A stretch of 64,000 nt of DNA from Gymnopilus junonius (taxonomy: Eukaryota > Basidiomycota > Agaricomycetes > Agaricales > Galerinaceae): contig JADNYJ010000053.1 in assembly GCA_015501075.1 (NCBI GenBank), forward strand, positions 171,069-235,068. The letters run 5' to 3'. The position numbers and the translations under genes are program-made. Numbering within the stretch: the stretch's first letter is position 1; every line of letters begins with the position of its first letter. Under the pieces are notes generated by a model. That model worked only from the letters and a program-made list of their open reading frames with translations. It did not search any database and was not told the origin of the DNA. Below, piece by piece: positions 31,574 to 42,420 of the stretch.

Positions 31574-34336
31574 TTTTTTTTTCTTTTTTTTTTTTTTTAA
31601 ATCAAGGATTTATATACCAGTGCGCAAAAGCAGTCCGGTTGCAGATATACATACACCCAAGTAATCTACCATTAAACTACGCCTAGTGCGGGACTGGCTC
31701 CTGCAGGCCAACTTGGGACCATAAAACAATGGGCCCATACTCTCGTTGATGCCCCGACCAAAGGGAGGGGTCCAACAAAGTAACAGAAGGGCACCGGAAG
31801 GGGGCCCATCAGCCAAACCCGACAGCCCAGGATGCGTGCATACTGTGTTAGCCACTGAAGGCAGACCATTTTGGGTCGCCGAAGCGGGGGGCTACAAGGT
31901 CTGTCAATAGCGCCGAAGCTCCAGAACCAAAGCCCCCACCCTCAACCCAGCAAAGCCGAAGCCCGCCAAGTATTAGGACTCTGTTCTGAGCGCACCCCAA
32001 GCCGCCGAGTCCAGCCAACAGGAACAGCACCTACCTTGCCCAACCAAGTTATCTGACACCTCGAGGAGGGCGGTTGAAGGCAAATGCCGTAGGGTTAGCC
32101 TTCAAAAATGATATGAGCTGATCCAGATGAACTGGATAGTTGTGATGGTCATGTTGGGGACATGCCCGAAATAAGTGGTCACAAGTTTGGGTATGGTGGC
32201 TGCACTCGCAACTGGTGGATTCAGGAATATTGAATCGGGAGTAATACTCCCCAATGGGAGCATGGTTCGTGATGGCGCGAGTGACCCTTGTGAAGAGCGT
32301 CAAGTCACCGCCTGCAGCTTGAAGCCAAGGACCACCTCGTTTGGCCCGTGGTTCGAGTTGACCCCCATTGAGGTCGGTGAGTGACAAAAATTGTCACCCT
32401 GAGTACGAAGGTTGCTGGAACAACTCTTGCCAGCCTCCCCCTAGATTATCGTCAGCGGCTTTGTGCAATGACGCAAGTGAGTGTGGCGTATTAGGCCCCA
32501 CTGTCACTGAAAGCTCAGTCACCATGAGATGAGCCTGATAGTGTATGCCCCACTTCAAGGAAGATGGGACATGATGAAGCGAGATGTGGCGGCCAGGGCC
32601 TCTGGCCCACCACTCTGTAAGGGCGTGAATAACGGCCAAGGAATGACCCTGGCCGGAATGCACGGAGGCATCTAGTAGGCTCCCCAAGGCTTTGGTAGAG
32701 TCCAACAAGATAACGATGTAGTCACAATTGTCCATGGCACAGGCCCGGACAATCGCAGTACATAGGGAGTAGAGCTCCGCATCTTCTGCAAGAGCACTCC
32801 CAGCCATGTAGCGAGATGCATGCACCTCGACTCCTTGGCAAAATACAAGCGAAGCCACAATAGCCTGCTTGTTCCGATTGGTGGGGTGACTACCATCACC
32901 GACACAGACCAGGGTGGATGGTTCCCACTTCGAGGCTTCCCAGAAGTGGTCTAACCAATCACGCCTGAGCCCAACTTTATCCTTGGGCGCTGGAGTAATA
33001 TCAAAGCAAATTCCATGATGTAGTTCAAGGAATCGCCTGCCTGGACGAGCTTCTGGTGCAAATGGCTCCAGAGGCTCACTGACTACATGGAGCGTGTCAT
33101 CAACATCCATAACAGTACCCCGCACCTTAGTGCATTGTGGGGTGGTCATAAATGCAGCAGAGCGAGGGTGAGGACTCGCCCCTTTGGAAAAGGGCACACT
33201 CAACAGGGAGCGCACTGGATGAGTGTCCGAGAGGGCCGCCATATGCAGAACACCTACTGCGGCAGCACGTTTCAAGACTAAATGGATAGGGACCAGGCCA
33301 GCCAGGGCTTCGATCCCTCCCGTAGGAGCGGTGTGGAATGCACTGGTAATCCAGAGCGCAGCATGATGCTGCATGCTGGTCAGTAATTTAATGGTTCCCT
33401 GGCACTTAGTGCCCTGGAAGAACCACAATTGGAGGCCATATGTTGCAATAGGCAGCACACAAGACCTGTAAAGCAGATGCTTTTGCATGGGCGTAAGCCC
33501 CCTAGATGAGTTACCAAGCATCCTCATCGCCTTAACGGTGGTGAGGGACTTGGTGGAGTAGTACTGGATGTGCTCATGGAACGTCAACTTCCGGTCGAAG
33601 AAGAAGCCCAAGTACCGCCAAAATGGCTTGGGAGTTAGATGTTTGTCATGGGTGTAGGGAGCATACCCTAGATCCATAGACAGATTGAACTCAGAATGAG
33701 AACAATCAAAATGGAATAACTCCATCTTGTCGTGCTCAAGAGCGAGGGTGAACTTTGTGAAAAGTTCGAAGATCACTGCATAGGACTGCTTCAGGGCTAA
33801 GCAATTGTCATCAAGTGTCTTTGACTGCACAATAAGCATGCCATCATTGACATAAGGGAGCAGAGTGGTATCAGAAACCGACTCATTCTGCCGGAAAAGT
33901 TTCAGCACTGGTGCGAGAAAGAGTGCCAAGAGGACCGGGGACAAAGCAGAGCCCTGCCCCACCCCAACATCAGCTTGTCGGGGGTCAGATAGAAAACCGT
34001 TCCAGGCATAAGACATGGAACGGCCAACCAGGTATGTTGAAAAGAAGTCCACCATGTTAGGAGGGAAGCCCTGCTTCCTGAGAATCGCAATCAACACTTC
34101 GTGATTGAGGGAAGGGAAGAACTGTGCCACGTCGAAGGCGATGACACTGGTCTTTAAGCCGCAAGCCCACCCTGCACACACCAGGTGCGTGAGGAGCAAG
34201 CCCACGTCCTCGGTGGAATGCTGCCGCACACCGCCGAGTTGATTAGGATGAAAAATATCGTGCTTAACAGCATCAAATTGAATGCAGTTGGAAAGCATCT
34301 TTTCAACCAATTTGCCAAGGGTGTTCAGGAGTACAA
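31574..34336 (-). mobile_element. non-LTR retrotransposon copy C2, 5'-truncated
   Basis: The T tract at 31574-31598 marks the poly-A end. The 3' UTR follows to about 32060, then ORF2 from 32050 to 34336, where it breaks off within RT (NTLGKLVEKML). Of the window's copies it preserves the longest uninterrupted RT and RNase H. It sits in or next to the 3' part of the KDZ gene. A target duplication could not be recognised. Confidence 0.88.
32050..34336 (-). pseudogene. non-LTR ORF2 (RT, RNase H, Cys-His tail), copy C2
   Basis: A single open frame runs from 34336 to 32394, then continues after one frame change to the stop near 32049. RT shows FDVAQFFPSLNHEVL, DVGVGQGSALSPVLL and an active site written YVND near 33841-33860, where the first catalytic Asp is replaced by Asn (a CpG-to-CpA change). 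RNase H shows VGDGSHPTNRNKQA, EDAELYSL and LLDSTKAL, then HHVPSSLKWG. The tail has the CEC-x-H-x-C cluster and ends FNRPPRGV. The RT N-terminus and any endonuclease are missing. Confidence 0.9.
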
Positions 34337-36269
34337 ATTTTATTTGCACTTACACTGTGTAGAATAGAGGTCATCATCTGCAGTGTTGGGTGACAAACGA
34401 GTGTTACTCCATAACCAAGACAACTGGTCTGAACTCTGTCCACTACTGTTGGTAGCACTTACAGCAGTACTCACTTGGCAGTCATCCTTAGTAAGTAATG
34501 GGTATTGAAGCTCTAGCTCTGTCCGGGGGCCGAGAGTGTATAACACTTGGCAATTCTGATTGTAAAGCCTCCTCTGTAGTGTGCATACTTTTTCCAAATG
34601 TTTGCACCTTCCCAGGCTCTTGTTTTCTGAGCGATTCCTTCAGCTGGCTGGACTTTGTTCTTGAATTGCCAAGAAAGTTGGATCACAGCACCCCAAACAG
34701 TTTCTAAGCAATCTTTGGCATGCCCTTTGCATATATCCAGCTCTTTCTCTCTCAGGGCAATAATGCTAGCTCGATGCTCCATGGCGAGCAATGAAAGAAA
34801 TTCATCCGGAATTTGAGATGGGAAAGGAAGAACTTGTCCATCGGGGTCCACTTTTGAAATCAACGGAGCTCCAGGTTTGCACTTATCTCCATCTTGAGGA
34901 TCAAGATCATCAGTTATGACTGAATCCTGGTCATAAATACTGTTCACTAAGTCCTCCTCGATAAATTCCATTGCTGTATTGGTGAAAGCTTCAATTGTTT
35001 TTCACAAATGCCTTCAGTGATTGACTAAATCAAGCTTCTGGGATGTAGTCGGCTGCTGACCTAAAGATCTCGCAAATGATCGCACTTCAAGTCTAGTTAT
35101 ATATGTTAACTGTTATACTCAAAAAGAAGGAACACAAATTTCATACTGGGTCTCTTCAATCTTTAACCCTTTCAATAGCCAAGCAGCCTGACCAGTCTTT
35201 CCTTTCTGCTTCAATTCAGCCTCCGATAGCTTCAACTCAATTTCACAGCATGACAAGGCTTCTGTAAATAGCTTCAATGTCAATTTTGACAACTAGAAAG
35301 AAATGGCTTACATTTGACCACCTTGCTCTGCATTACATCCATATGGGTAACATCTTCATGTCACTTAGCCTTGGCATCTTGGATTTCCTTTTCCCACTCA
35401 GGAAGAAGATGTTGCAGAGATAACTGATGTACACCATCATAATATTCCAGGCTGGCCTTTTGTTTGGTGACTGCATGACCAAATTTCTTACAGATGGTAG
35501 CAGCTAGTCCACATTAAAAATTGTAAATACACAAAAACAAATATCACATACCTGTATTAATGATTTTCTTCCAGTTAGAATCACCATATGGTCATCCAGT
35601 ATCTCAGTTCAGTGCGTTGTTGTTGCACCACAGGTACTCCTAGATGTTTCATTCAGAACAGCCCAAAGCATCTCGAGAATCTCCCCATCTATTATTCCTA
35701 CCCCAGGAATGTAGGTAGTTGCAAAGCAGTAAAGACACTCTTCTTTATGACCATGGACATGAAATAAACCTATAGCAAATATAATTGTTAGTCCGTCATG
35801 CTTTGACAATCATTTGTGGTCTTTGAATGATTGAGCGAACTTGACACAATATTGACAGTTAACATCATAAATGTTGAGCAGTTCATCTATTTCTTCTATA
35901 TGAGTTGTCTTCATTCCTGGCTGTTGGAGTAGTCCATATTCATTTGCTTTTTGCCCAGGTCAAAATCAATGACACTGCTCAGGGCAAAACAACCATGGCG
36001 AGTGCAGGCATGAGCACCACACCCCCGAACATGTTTACCAGGACCACTCTTCTTGGAGTCTGCTATCGCATGATGCTGGTGGCATGTAGGCTTCTGTTTG
36101 CAAATGAATTAGCATCAGTAAGAACTGGTATATGCTGAAGACAATGGCGGACCACAGCTCAAGCATGCGGTCTCCTGATATATATTCATATCTTGGTGGT
36201 CTGAAGATAGTCAAGACACGTTGGAATGCCGAATACTTTTGCTCAATAACTTGGCCCACTGATCATTAG

Positions 36270-36440
36270 GAGGCAATATTCGGATCACCGAACAGTAGGC
36301 TACAAGTCTTCGGCTCTCCAACACTTTGTCAAACAAATCAGTGATCCGAAGTATACTTCTAAATAAATCGGTAGACCGAAGGACATTGTGAGAGATGTTG
36401 GTGATCCGAATCATGTGGTGGAAATGTTGGTAATCCGAGA
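36270..36440. repeat. degenerate 33-36 bp tandem repeat inside the KDZ gene
   Basis: Four to five units share a GGTGATCCGAA or GGTAGACCGAA core with AT-rich spacers. They lie between the KDZ exons ending SLAPHYA and the CTRHGCF exon. On the minus strand the units give a short repeated peptide (RSTDLFRSILRITDLF), but coding is not convincing and an intronic repeat is as likely. Confidence 0.55.
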
Positions 36441-36903
36441 CATGTGTATATATCTGGGTGTCAGAATTATGAAGAAAAGTGGGGCTTACCTAGGCATAAT
36501 GTGGTGCCAGGCTAATTGCCTCCTTCAGATGCTCAGAATAGTCTGCCTGCCGTGTCATGAATGCCTCCCCATCTGTGAGGTGCACATCGTCTTCCACATT
36601 TCTTGGCACCAAGTGATTGGCTTTGAAATTTCCATCTGCTATGAAACTCTGGCAGTACAGTATGCTATTCAACATCAGTGACTTGGTCTTTCAAGACTTT
36701 ATTGCATACCGGTTGGTATCCTCCTTCCAATTGTCGGGAAGGTTAATCCCTGGCTGGGGACAAGCAGCACAGAAAAGTGCTAATTTACCAAGATGCTGAA
36801 GTTCCTCGGCCCCCACATGGGGTTTCAAAATTGATTCCTGATCCGTTACAGCATTGGGCTCATTGTGTGCTCGGCCATGCATCTTGTAAAGTTTGATATT
36901 TTG

Positions 36904-36911
36904 GTATTCCC
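36904..36911. repeat. hAT-2 target-site duplication, left (GTATTCCC)
   Basis: An 8 bp direct repeat identical to 40641-40648, directly outside the terminal TAGTGTTG. Eight bases is the standard duplication of hAT elements. Confidence 0.95.
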
Positions 36912-39900
36912 TAGTGTTGGACAAGGGTTTGGTGACCCTTAAAGGGTGGAGGGTAAGGGTCTGGAGGGTAGGGGTAAGGGTGACTAGCCCAGCACCCTCA
37001 GCAAACCCGTACCTGTACTCTGGGTTTGGTAGGTGTATGCCTAAAATAGTGCATCATACTTACCTAAGACTACTGTACAGTTGGTTACTGTAAATACTGG
37101 AAAGCCTGGCTATCAACAAAGAACCAAAAAAAGACAAAGAAGCCTCATCGCCGCTGATGGCACCCATGCACAGCAAACCCATCCAGGGTCCCACCGACCC
37201 CGAGTCCCAGCATGGCCAAAAACGTAAACATATTCTCAGCTCCCAAATTGCATCAACGGACAACATGGACAAGGATGCTGTCAAACGTCGCAAAGTGGAG
37301 GCTGCAGAAAGCGGTGAGCCTGCCATGTCAACTAAGACAATTACTACCAAAAAATCCCAGCCAAAGCCTACTCCACGAGGCCGACAACCTTCCGGATCTT
37401 CTAAAGCCCCTGCCCAGAAGCCTCCAAGTCGTGCTGCATCTGTTGAAGAGGTCGAGGATGAGGACGCACAGCATTGCCGAAATGCAGGGTTGCCACACAA
37501 CCCGGAGTCTCTCCTCGAGGCTGTCAATGGAGGGAATGATGATTATTTTTTTTTAAATTTAGCAGCCACTGAGAAGGCAGCCGCCAGTGCCGAGAAGGAC
37601 ATTATTGAGATCGAGGATGGCAGCGAGAGTGAAAGCGAGGGTAAACAAGAAGAGACTGATGAGGAGTTGCTCGGTAAGAAAAATTGCATCTTCATTACAA
37701 CAAATGACTTACCTCTGCATGAAAAGAGCGTCTTCGCAAGGGCTGGCGTGCACCAATTTACGGCTTCTTTAAGCCCGAAGTCAAGATTGTACAGGTCAAA
37801 GTCAGGGAAGGAGCCGATACTGTCCTCCGACATTGCCTTGAGTTCTGCTGTGGGGCAACACATTGTAAAGGCAAGGGCAATGATCTGCGAAGAGTTCGAC
37901 GTTACCTGGACAAGGGCGACAAGACGTCAACGAAGAATCTTCACATGCATGCAATAGCCTGCTGGGGAAAGGCGCTCGTTGAGAAGGCCGATGAAACACA
38001 GAGCATAGCCTCAACACGAGAAGCATTGAAGGGGGCTGTACTGCGAGATGGATCAATTACTGCGTCTTTCGCTCGGACTGGAAAAGGGAAGATCACTTAC
38101 TCAGCTGTTCAGCATACGCGAACACAAACACGGCGAGTTTGGAAATGATTTCGACATCTACAAGATTACTGATGCATATCTAAAGAGAGGAGATTGCGAA
38201 GTGGGTATCTGAAAGTATGTGGCCATTCAGCATAGTTGAGGACAAAGGCTTCAAAAAGCTGATGAAGACGGGATGGCCTCATTACTACTTACCTTCACAT
38301 CAAACGGTTGCGCGAGATGTCAAGCATATCTTTCAGAGGACTCATAGCCGAATAGCGAATATACTGCAGGTGAGTGATAAATTAAATCAATCATCAACGA
38401 AAAACTGAACGCACCTTTTAGACCCACAACAGCACACTAAGCTTCGCAACAGACGCATGGACATCACCTAATAACAAGGCTTATGTTGCTGTTACTGTCC
38501 ACTTCGAGTATGAGGGCACTCCGATATGCCTTCTCCTTGATATCGTTGAAGTTGCTTGTTCGCACTCGGGTTTGAATTTGGCGACAGCTTTTGCACAGAT
38601 ACTAGAGGATTTTGGGGTTGCAGATAAGGTCAGTGTGTTACCCTACTCGAAGGAAGTTCATAACTCACATTTTCAGCCCAGATCCTATCCGTCACCTGCG
38701 ATAACGCCTCCACTAACGATAAGATGATTGAGGAGCTTGCAAAGATCCTCGAGCAGTTCCCTGGTGCTGCAAATCAAACCCGTTGTTTTACGCATATCCT
38801 CAACCTCGTCATCAAAGCGATTATGAAACAGTTTGACACACCAAAGAAGAAGGGCGAGGCCGATGTTGATGGGATGGACATTGACCTTGAAGACCTGGTG
38901 GATGCGCTTGATGAATTGCAGGATGAGTTGGAAATGGGAGTTGGTGAGGAAAGGGATGACAATGATGATGCCGATATTGATATCGAGGCAGATGGGTGGG
39001 AGGGAATGATGGAGGAAGAGATCGAGGAATTGGAGGCCAGCGTGAAACCTGTGCGACGTGTTCTCACCAAGGTCAGTGAATTATATAATCGAACTTATTA
39101 ATACTTAGCATTAAAAACTAATCATTTCATTTTTCTTACTAGCTTCGAAAGGCCGCACACGCAATCAAGAACTCAACTACTATCATCCTCCCGAGTGGTT
39201 CGCACTCCTCGATCATCTGGCAAAGGCTAGCAAAGAGAAGGGTAAACCTCCTCTCGCAAGCCGCATGATGCCCCGGGATGTTGCCACGCACTGGAACTAT
39301 ACATATGAGATGCTCAACTTCGCCTATACGTACCGCGCTGCCTACGACGAAATTACTGCAAATCGTGACATGAAGCTGAGGGCCCTCGAGCTCTCTGACA
39401 ATGAGTGGGGTATTGTGAAGCAGCTCAGCAATGTTCTCAAGGTGAGCTCAGATCTATCAATCCTCTCTTATTGTCTAATTTGGGACTCTGCACAGATCTT
39501 CAAAGACGCAACTTCGTTTTTCTCCCATTCAACACCACACCTCGCAAAAGTGATTCCAGCCATGGATCACATCGATCGCCACCTTGCGACTGCAGCTGTT
39601 AATTCAAAATATGACCCATCTATCCAGGCCGCGTTGGCCATTGGCAAGAAAGTCCTCAATAAATACTATTCTCTTACAGATCATTCTGAACTATATCGGA
39701 TTGCGATGGGTACGTTTACTTACTTTTGCTTGTATTAGAACTTACTAATCTATCTGTACTAGTTCTCCATCCTAGCCATAAAGCCGACTACTTCAAGACA
39801 GCTGGCTGGACCAATGAATGGTGCAAGACGGCATTGGACATTGTACGGGCGGAGTTCGAGCAGGCGTATGCTGATCTCGAGGTCGATAAGGCCGATGATA

Positions 39901-40640
39901 ACGACAAAGTATGTGTTTTTTTGTTATCATCCAAAGTTGTTCTCACTTTTCTTGTAGGTGGCTATTGCAGCTGTGTCCGACAATATTTTTGATGCTCTTC
40001 CAGCATTTTCGACACCTCAAAGCAATCCTTTGGATGATGAACTCACTCGTTATCTCACTGCTCCTACCGAACGAACTCTCGACCCTTTCCTCTGGTGGAA
40101 AGAAAAGGAAGCTGTATACCCCCGCTTGTCTCGCATGGCACATAATTACCTTTGCATTCCTGGTATGTTGTCTTCTATATTATTTCTATCAAAACTAACT
40201 TGAAATCCAGCTACATCTGTTGACGTCGAACGCGTTTTCAGTAAGGGCCGCCTTCTCCTTTCTCACATCCGCAATCGCCTCTCTGTCGACTCAACACGAG
40301 CACTCCTATGCCTTGGGAACTGGACCATGCATGACGGCATCATTTTAAGCGATGACATTCGCGAGGCGGCATCTTTACCCGATGTCAAAGATGATGAGTG
40401 GCTGGAGGAGGATGAGTTTGATGCAGTTTTGTAGTCTTAATTTGTTTTTGTTAGTCCAATCAATGTTGCCACGTATATTAGCGCAACCCATAGTACAAAC
40501 CCTTGAAGGGTGTCTACCTGAGAGTAACCCTCGACCCTTATAGGCGGGAACCCGGCACCCCTGGTTGGGGGTGAGGGTTAGTAGGGGTAAGGGTCAGGGT
40601 AAGCTCTGGACCACCCGCGGGTAACCCCTGGACAACACTA
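36912..40640 (+). mobile_element. hAT-2: near-complete hAT DNA transposon
   Basis: 3729 bp with imperfect terminal inverted repeats: TAGTGTTGGACAAGGG on the left, TAGTGTTGTCCAGGGG on the right when complemented. GTATTCCC duplications lie on both sides. The subterminal regions (36935-36990, 40560-40625) are dense in GGGTAAGGGT-like motifs on the same strand, the type of transposase-binding repeat seen in hAT ends. It sits inside the KDZ gene, and the KDZ reading frame continues across it when the element and one duplicate are removed. Confidence 0.95.
37157..40434 (+). pseudogene. hAT-2 transposase, nearly intact multi-exon gene
   Basis: Exons from 37157: a basic/Ser-rich N-terminus, an acidic stretch, then WRAPIYGFFKPEVK and a BED-type finger (CCGATHC, HMHAIACW near 37845-37970), SFARTGKGKITYS, MWPFSIVEDKGFKKLM, DAWTSPNNKAY with the first catalytic Asp (38455), CDNASTNDKM (38695) with CFTHILNLVIK, a long acidic insert (38850-39050), ASRMMPRDVATHWNYTYEML, DATSFFSHSTPHLAKVIPAMDHI, and the C-terminal hATC dimerisation domain (LSRMAHNYLCIP, TSVDVERVFSKGRLLLSHIRNRLS) to the stop at 40432-40434. 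Introns are about 50-60 nt. One missing base near 39193 breaks the frame at LLP-EWFALL; the first intron junction is also unclear. It is a close relative of hAT-1 but far better kept. Confidence 0.88.
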
Positions 40641-40648
40641 GTATTCCC
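40641..40648. repeat. hAT-2 target-site duplication, right (GTATTCCC)
   Basis: Identical to 36904-36911. It lies within KDZ codons between VELQ-x-LS and REYQN. Confidence 0.95.
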
Positions 40649-41771
40649 TACTTAATCATTGGAGCTCCACATATCTGTTCGGCACTGACTTCGGGAATGC
40701 AGGACATGTTATCCATCACAACTTCTGGTAATACTGGTAGGCAGATGTTTTACATTCTAGGTTAGAGAGCCAAAAGTCTGTGAGGACATTGAAAGTAAAG
40801 ACAGTCCTGATTCTGTCGAAGCTGGCAGGAAAGAGACCCATCTCGAGGAACAATATATCATCTTCAGCCCTCCGACATGTGCAATGTACCACAGGTAAAT
40901 GATGGACACCCAAAACATCGATAATTGCAATGAATGGATTTCCACTTTGATCTCTGGAACTTGGTTGCAGAACCAGATTTGTTTGTGAATTCTTGAGATC
41001 CTCTAAGCTGTCTTCTTCTTCATTGCCTTCATCCTCGGCGTCCGGGCCAACCTCTTCAAATGTGGTGGCATAGAAGGAATCCTCAAAGGTGGTTGGAGGA
41101 TTGGGACCTAAATCGTATCCTTCTAATGGCTGCATCCCACCTCTGACATCATCATTCAAAGGTAGTCCAGCATTTGATGTTGACTCTGGACAAGGCAATC
41201 CATTATGCCCAAGATAGAGCTTGACACCAGTTTCCCATAGGGCTCTGGAGTGATAGTATTGACCATTCCATCATTCCACATGATGGTAAATGAGCAGAGT
41301 GTGCCTGCTCCGGCAACATAGGCCACATAGCAATTGAGAGCCCACACAGTCTCAACAGCACCATTTACCTGGGGAGCTTTTGCAAGACTGACACTTTGCA
41401 TCCATAGTAGTTGGAGCTGCCATTTCCAAGATAGTTTTGAGGTACTCTGGTCGATGAGGTAACCACTCATGCAAGTAGTCATTTTGCGTCTGCCTCATTA
41501 TCAGCAGTCCTTTCATAGGTCCTGGATAGATAGAACATACTTTTGTGCCCTGTACATTTGGAAGGTTCTGCAGGTAACCAATAACATCATCTTCTGTTGG
41601 ATCACCAGTGTAGTCTGCAGGCTCTGGAACAATGTATTCCAGATGTTGAACTTGATGCTGCACTGCATGAGTAACCCTGTCCTTCTTCTTTACCTTCACC
41701 TCCTCAAACCATCTACTAGACACTGGGTCATCATCCGAGTCAGAGTCGACTACTCAAACATGCCTGCTCAT

Positions 41772-42420
41772 CAATGAATTTGGGAGGACGTCAGAGTACA
41801 GTGGTAAAAACAGATACCCTATATTCAATCTGAATGTTTTCACTGATTAAATGATAAGGAGAAGGCATCCATAAATGTACTTGCATCTGTCAAGGGGGTC
41901 AGAAGTTCAGATTGGATGATTTGGATAATCTAAAAAGTCTTTAACTAACCACTGAGAGAAAGTTTGCTATTTTCAGAAGCTTCATCTACTTTATCTACAT
42001 ATTTAAGCTCAGATTCTGCATGGTGATAATTTCACTGCTGCTCATGTTGATAGCACTTGAAATTGGTAAGAGACTGTGTAAATAGTATTCAAATAATGTA
42101 AGAAGCATATGTGAAAAGTATTGAGCATATTGAAGAATATTTGGACCCATGAGAGTACTTTCTTCTGCTCATTGTTAATGATGATGATGAGACACTTTCC
42201 ACAATGGTTACCTCCAAAAGGAAGTTATGGTGATGATGTATGATGTCAATGCTTGATTTAGGCTTGCCAACTGCGGGTGTCGATCAGAGTCTCGAAATCT
42301 GGATCCATGTGTAACCAAATTAAAAATAGTTAATTTCCCCACAGTGATCAGGCATTGATCCGAGCAATATCAGATCGACATTAAAAAGGGGAATCGACAT
42401 GCAGATAGGTGTTAGCAACC
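41772..42420. other. AT-rich spacer upstream of KDZ, nothing recognised
   Basis: About 650 bases without a convincing ORF on either strand. This is probably the KDZ promoter or transposon end and the leader of the next gene. No terminal repeat was found. Confidence 0.5.

Larger units (their letters stand above)
34337..41771 (-). pseudogene. KDZ transposase with CxC2 cluster, interrupted by a hAT element
   Basis: Reading from 41771: an acidic start (VVDSDSDDDP), DYLHEWLPHRPEYL (near 41455-41500), a CxC2-type Cys cluster (CQSC, then CCGLCCRSRH) with WWNGQYYHSRALWE, LGHNGLPCP, then IAIIDVLGVHHLPV and FTFNVLTDFWLSNLECKTS (40745-40940) and SVPNRYVELQ near 40690. After the hAT insertion (36912-40640) the same protein resumes REYQNIKLYKMHGRAH, FCAACPQPGINLPDNWK (36740), SFIADGNFKANH, CTRHGCFALSSVIDF (35970-36030), QMNMDYS, GLFHVHGHKEECLYCFATTYIPG and IDGEILEMLWAVLN (35660-35790), and a C-terminal REKELDICKGHAKDCLE coiled region to SWLWSN. 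TGA stands for expected Arg at 40661-40663, 41361-41363 and 41754-41756. Some introns are visible. It is non-functional. Confidence 0.88.

Noticed and set aside
36935..36990. Possible interstitial telomere repeat
   Set aside because: The motif is confined to the subterminal regions of hAT-2 inside an 8 bp duplication, so it belongs to the transposon.
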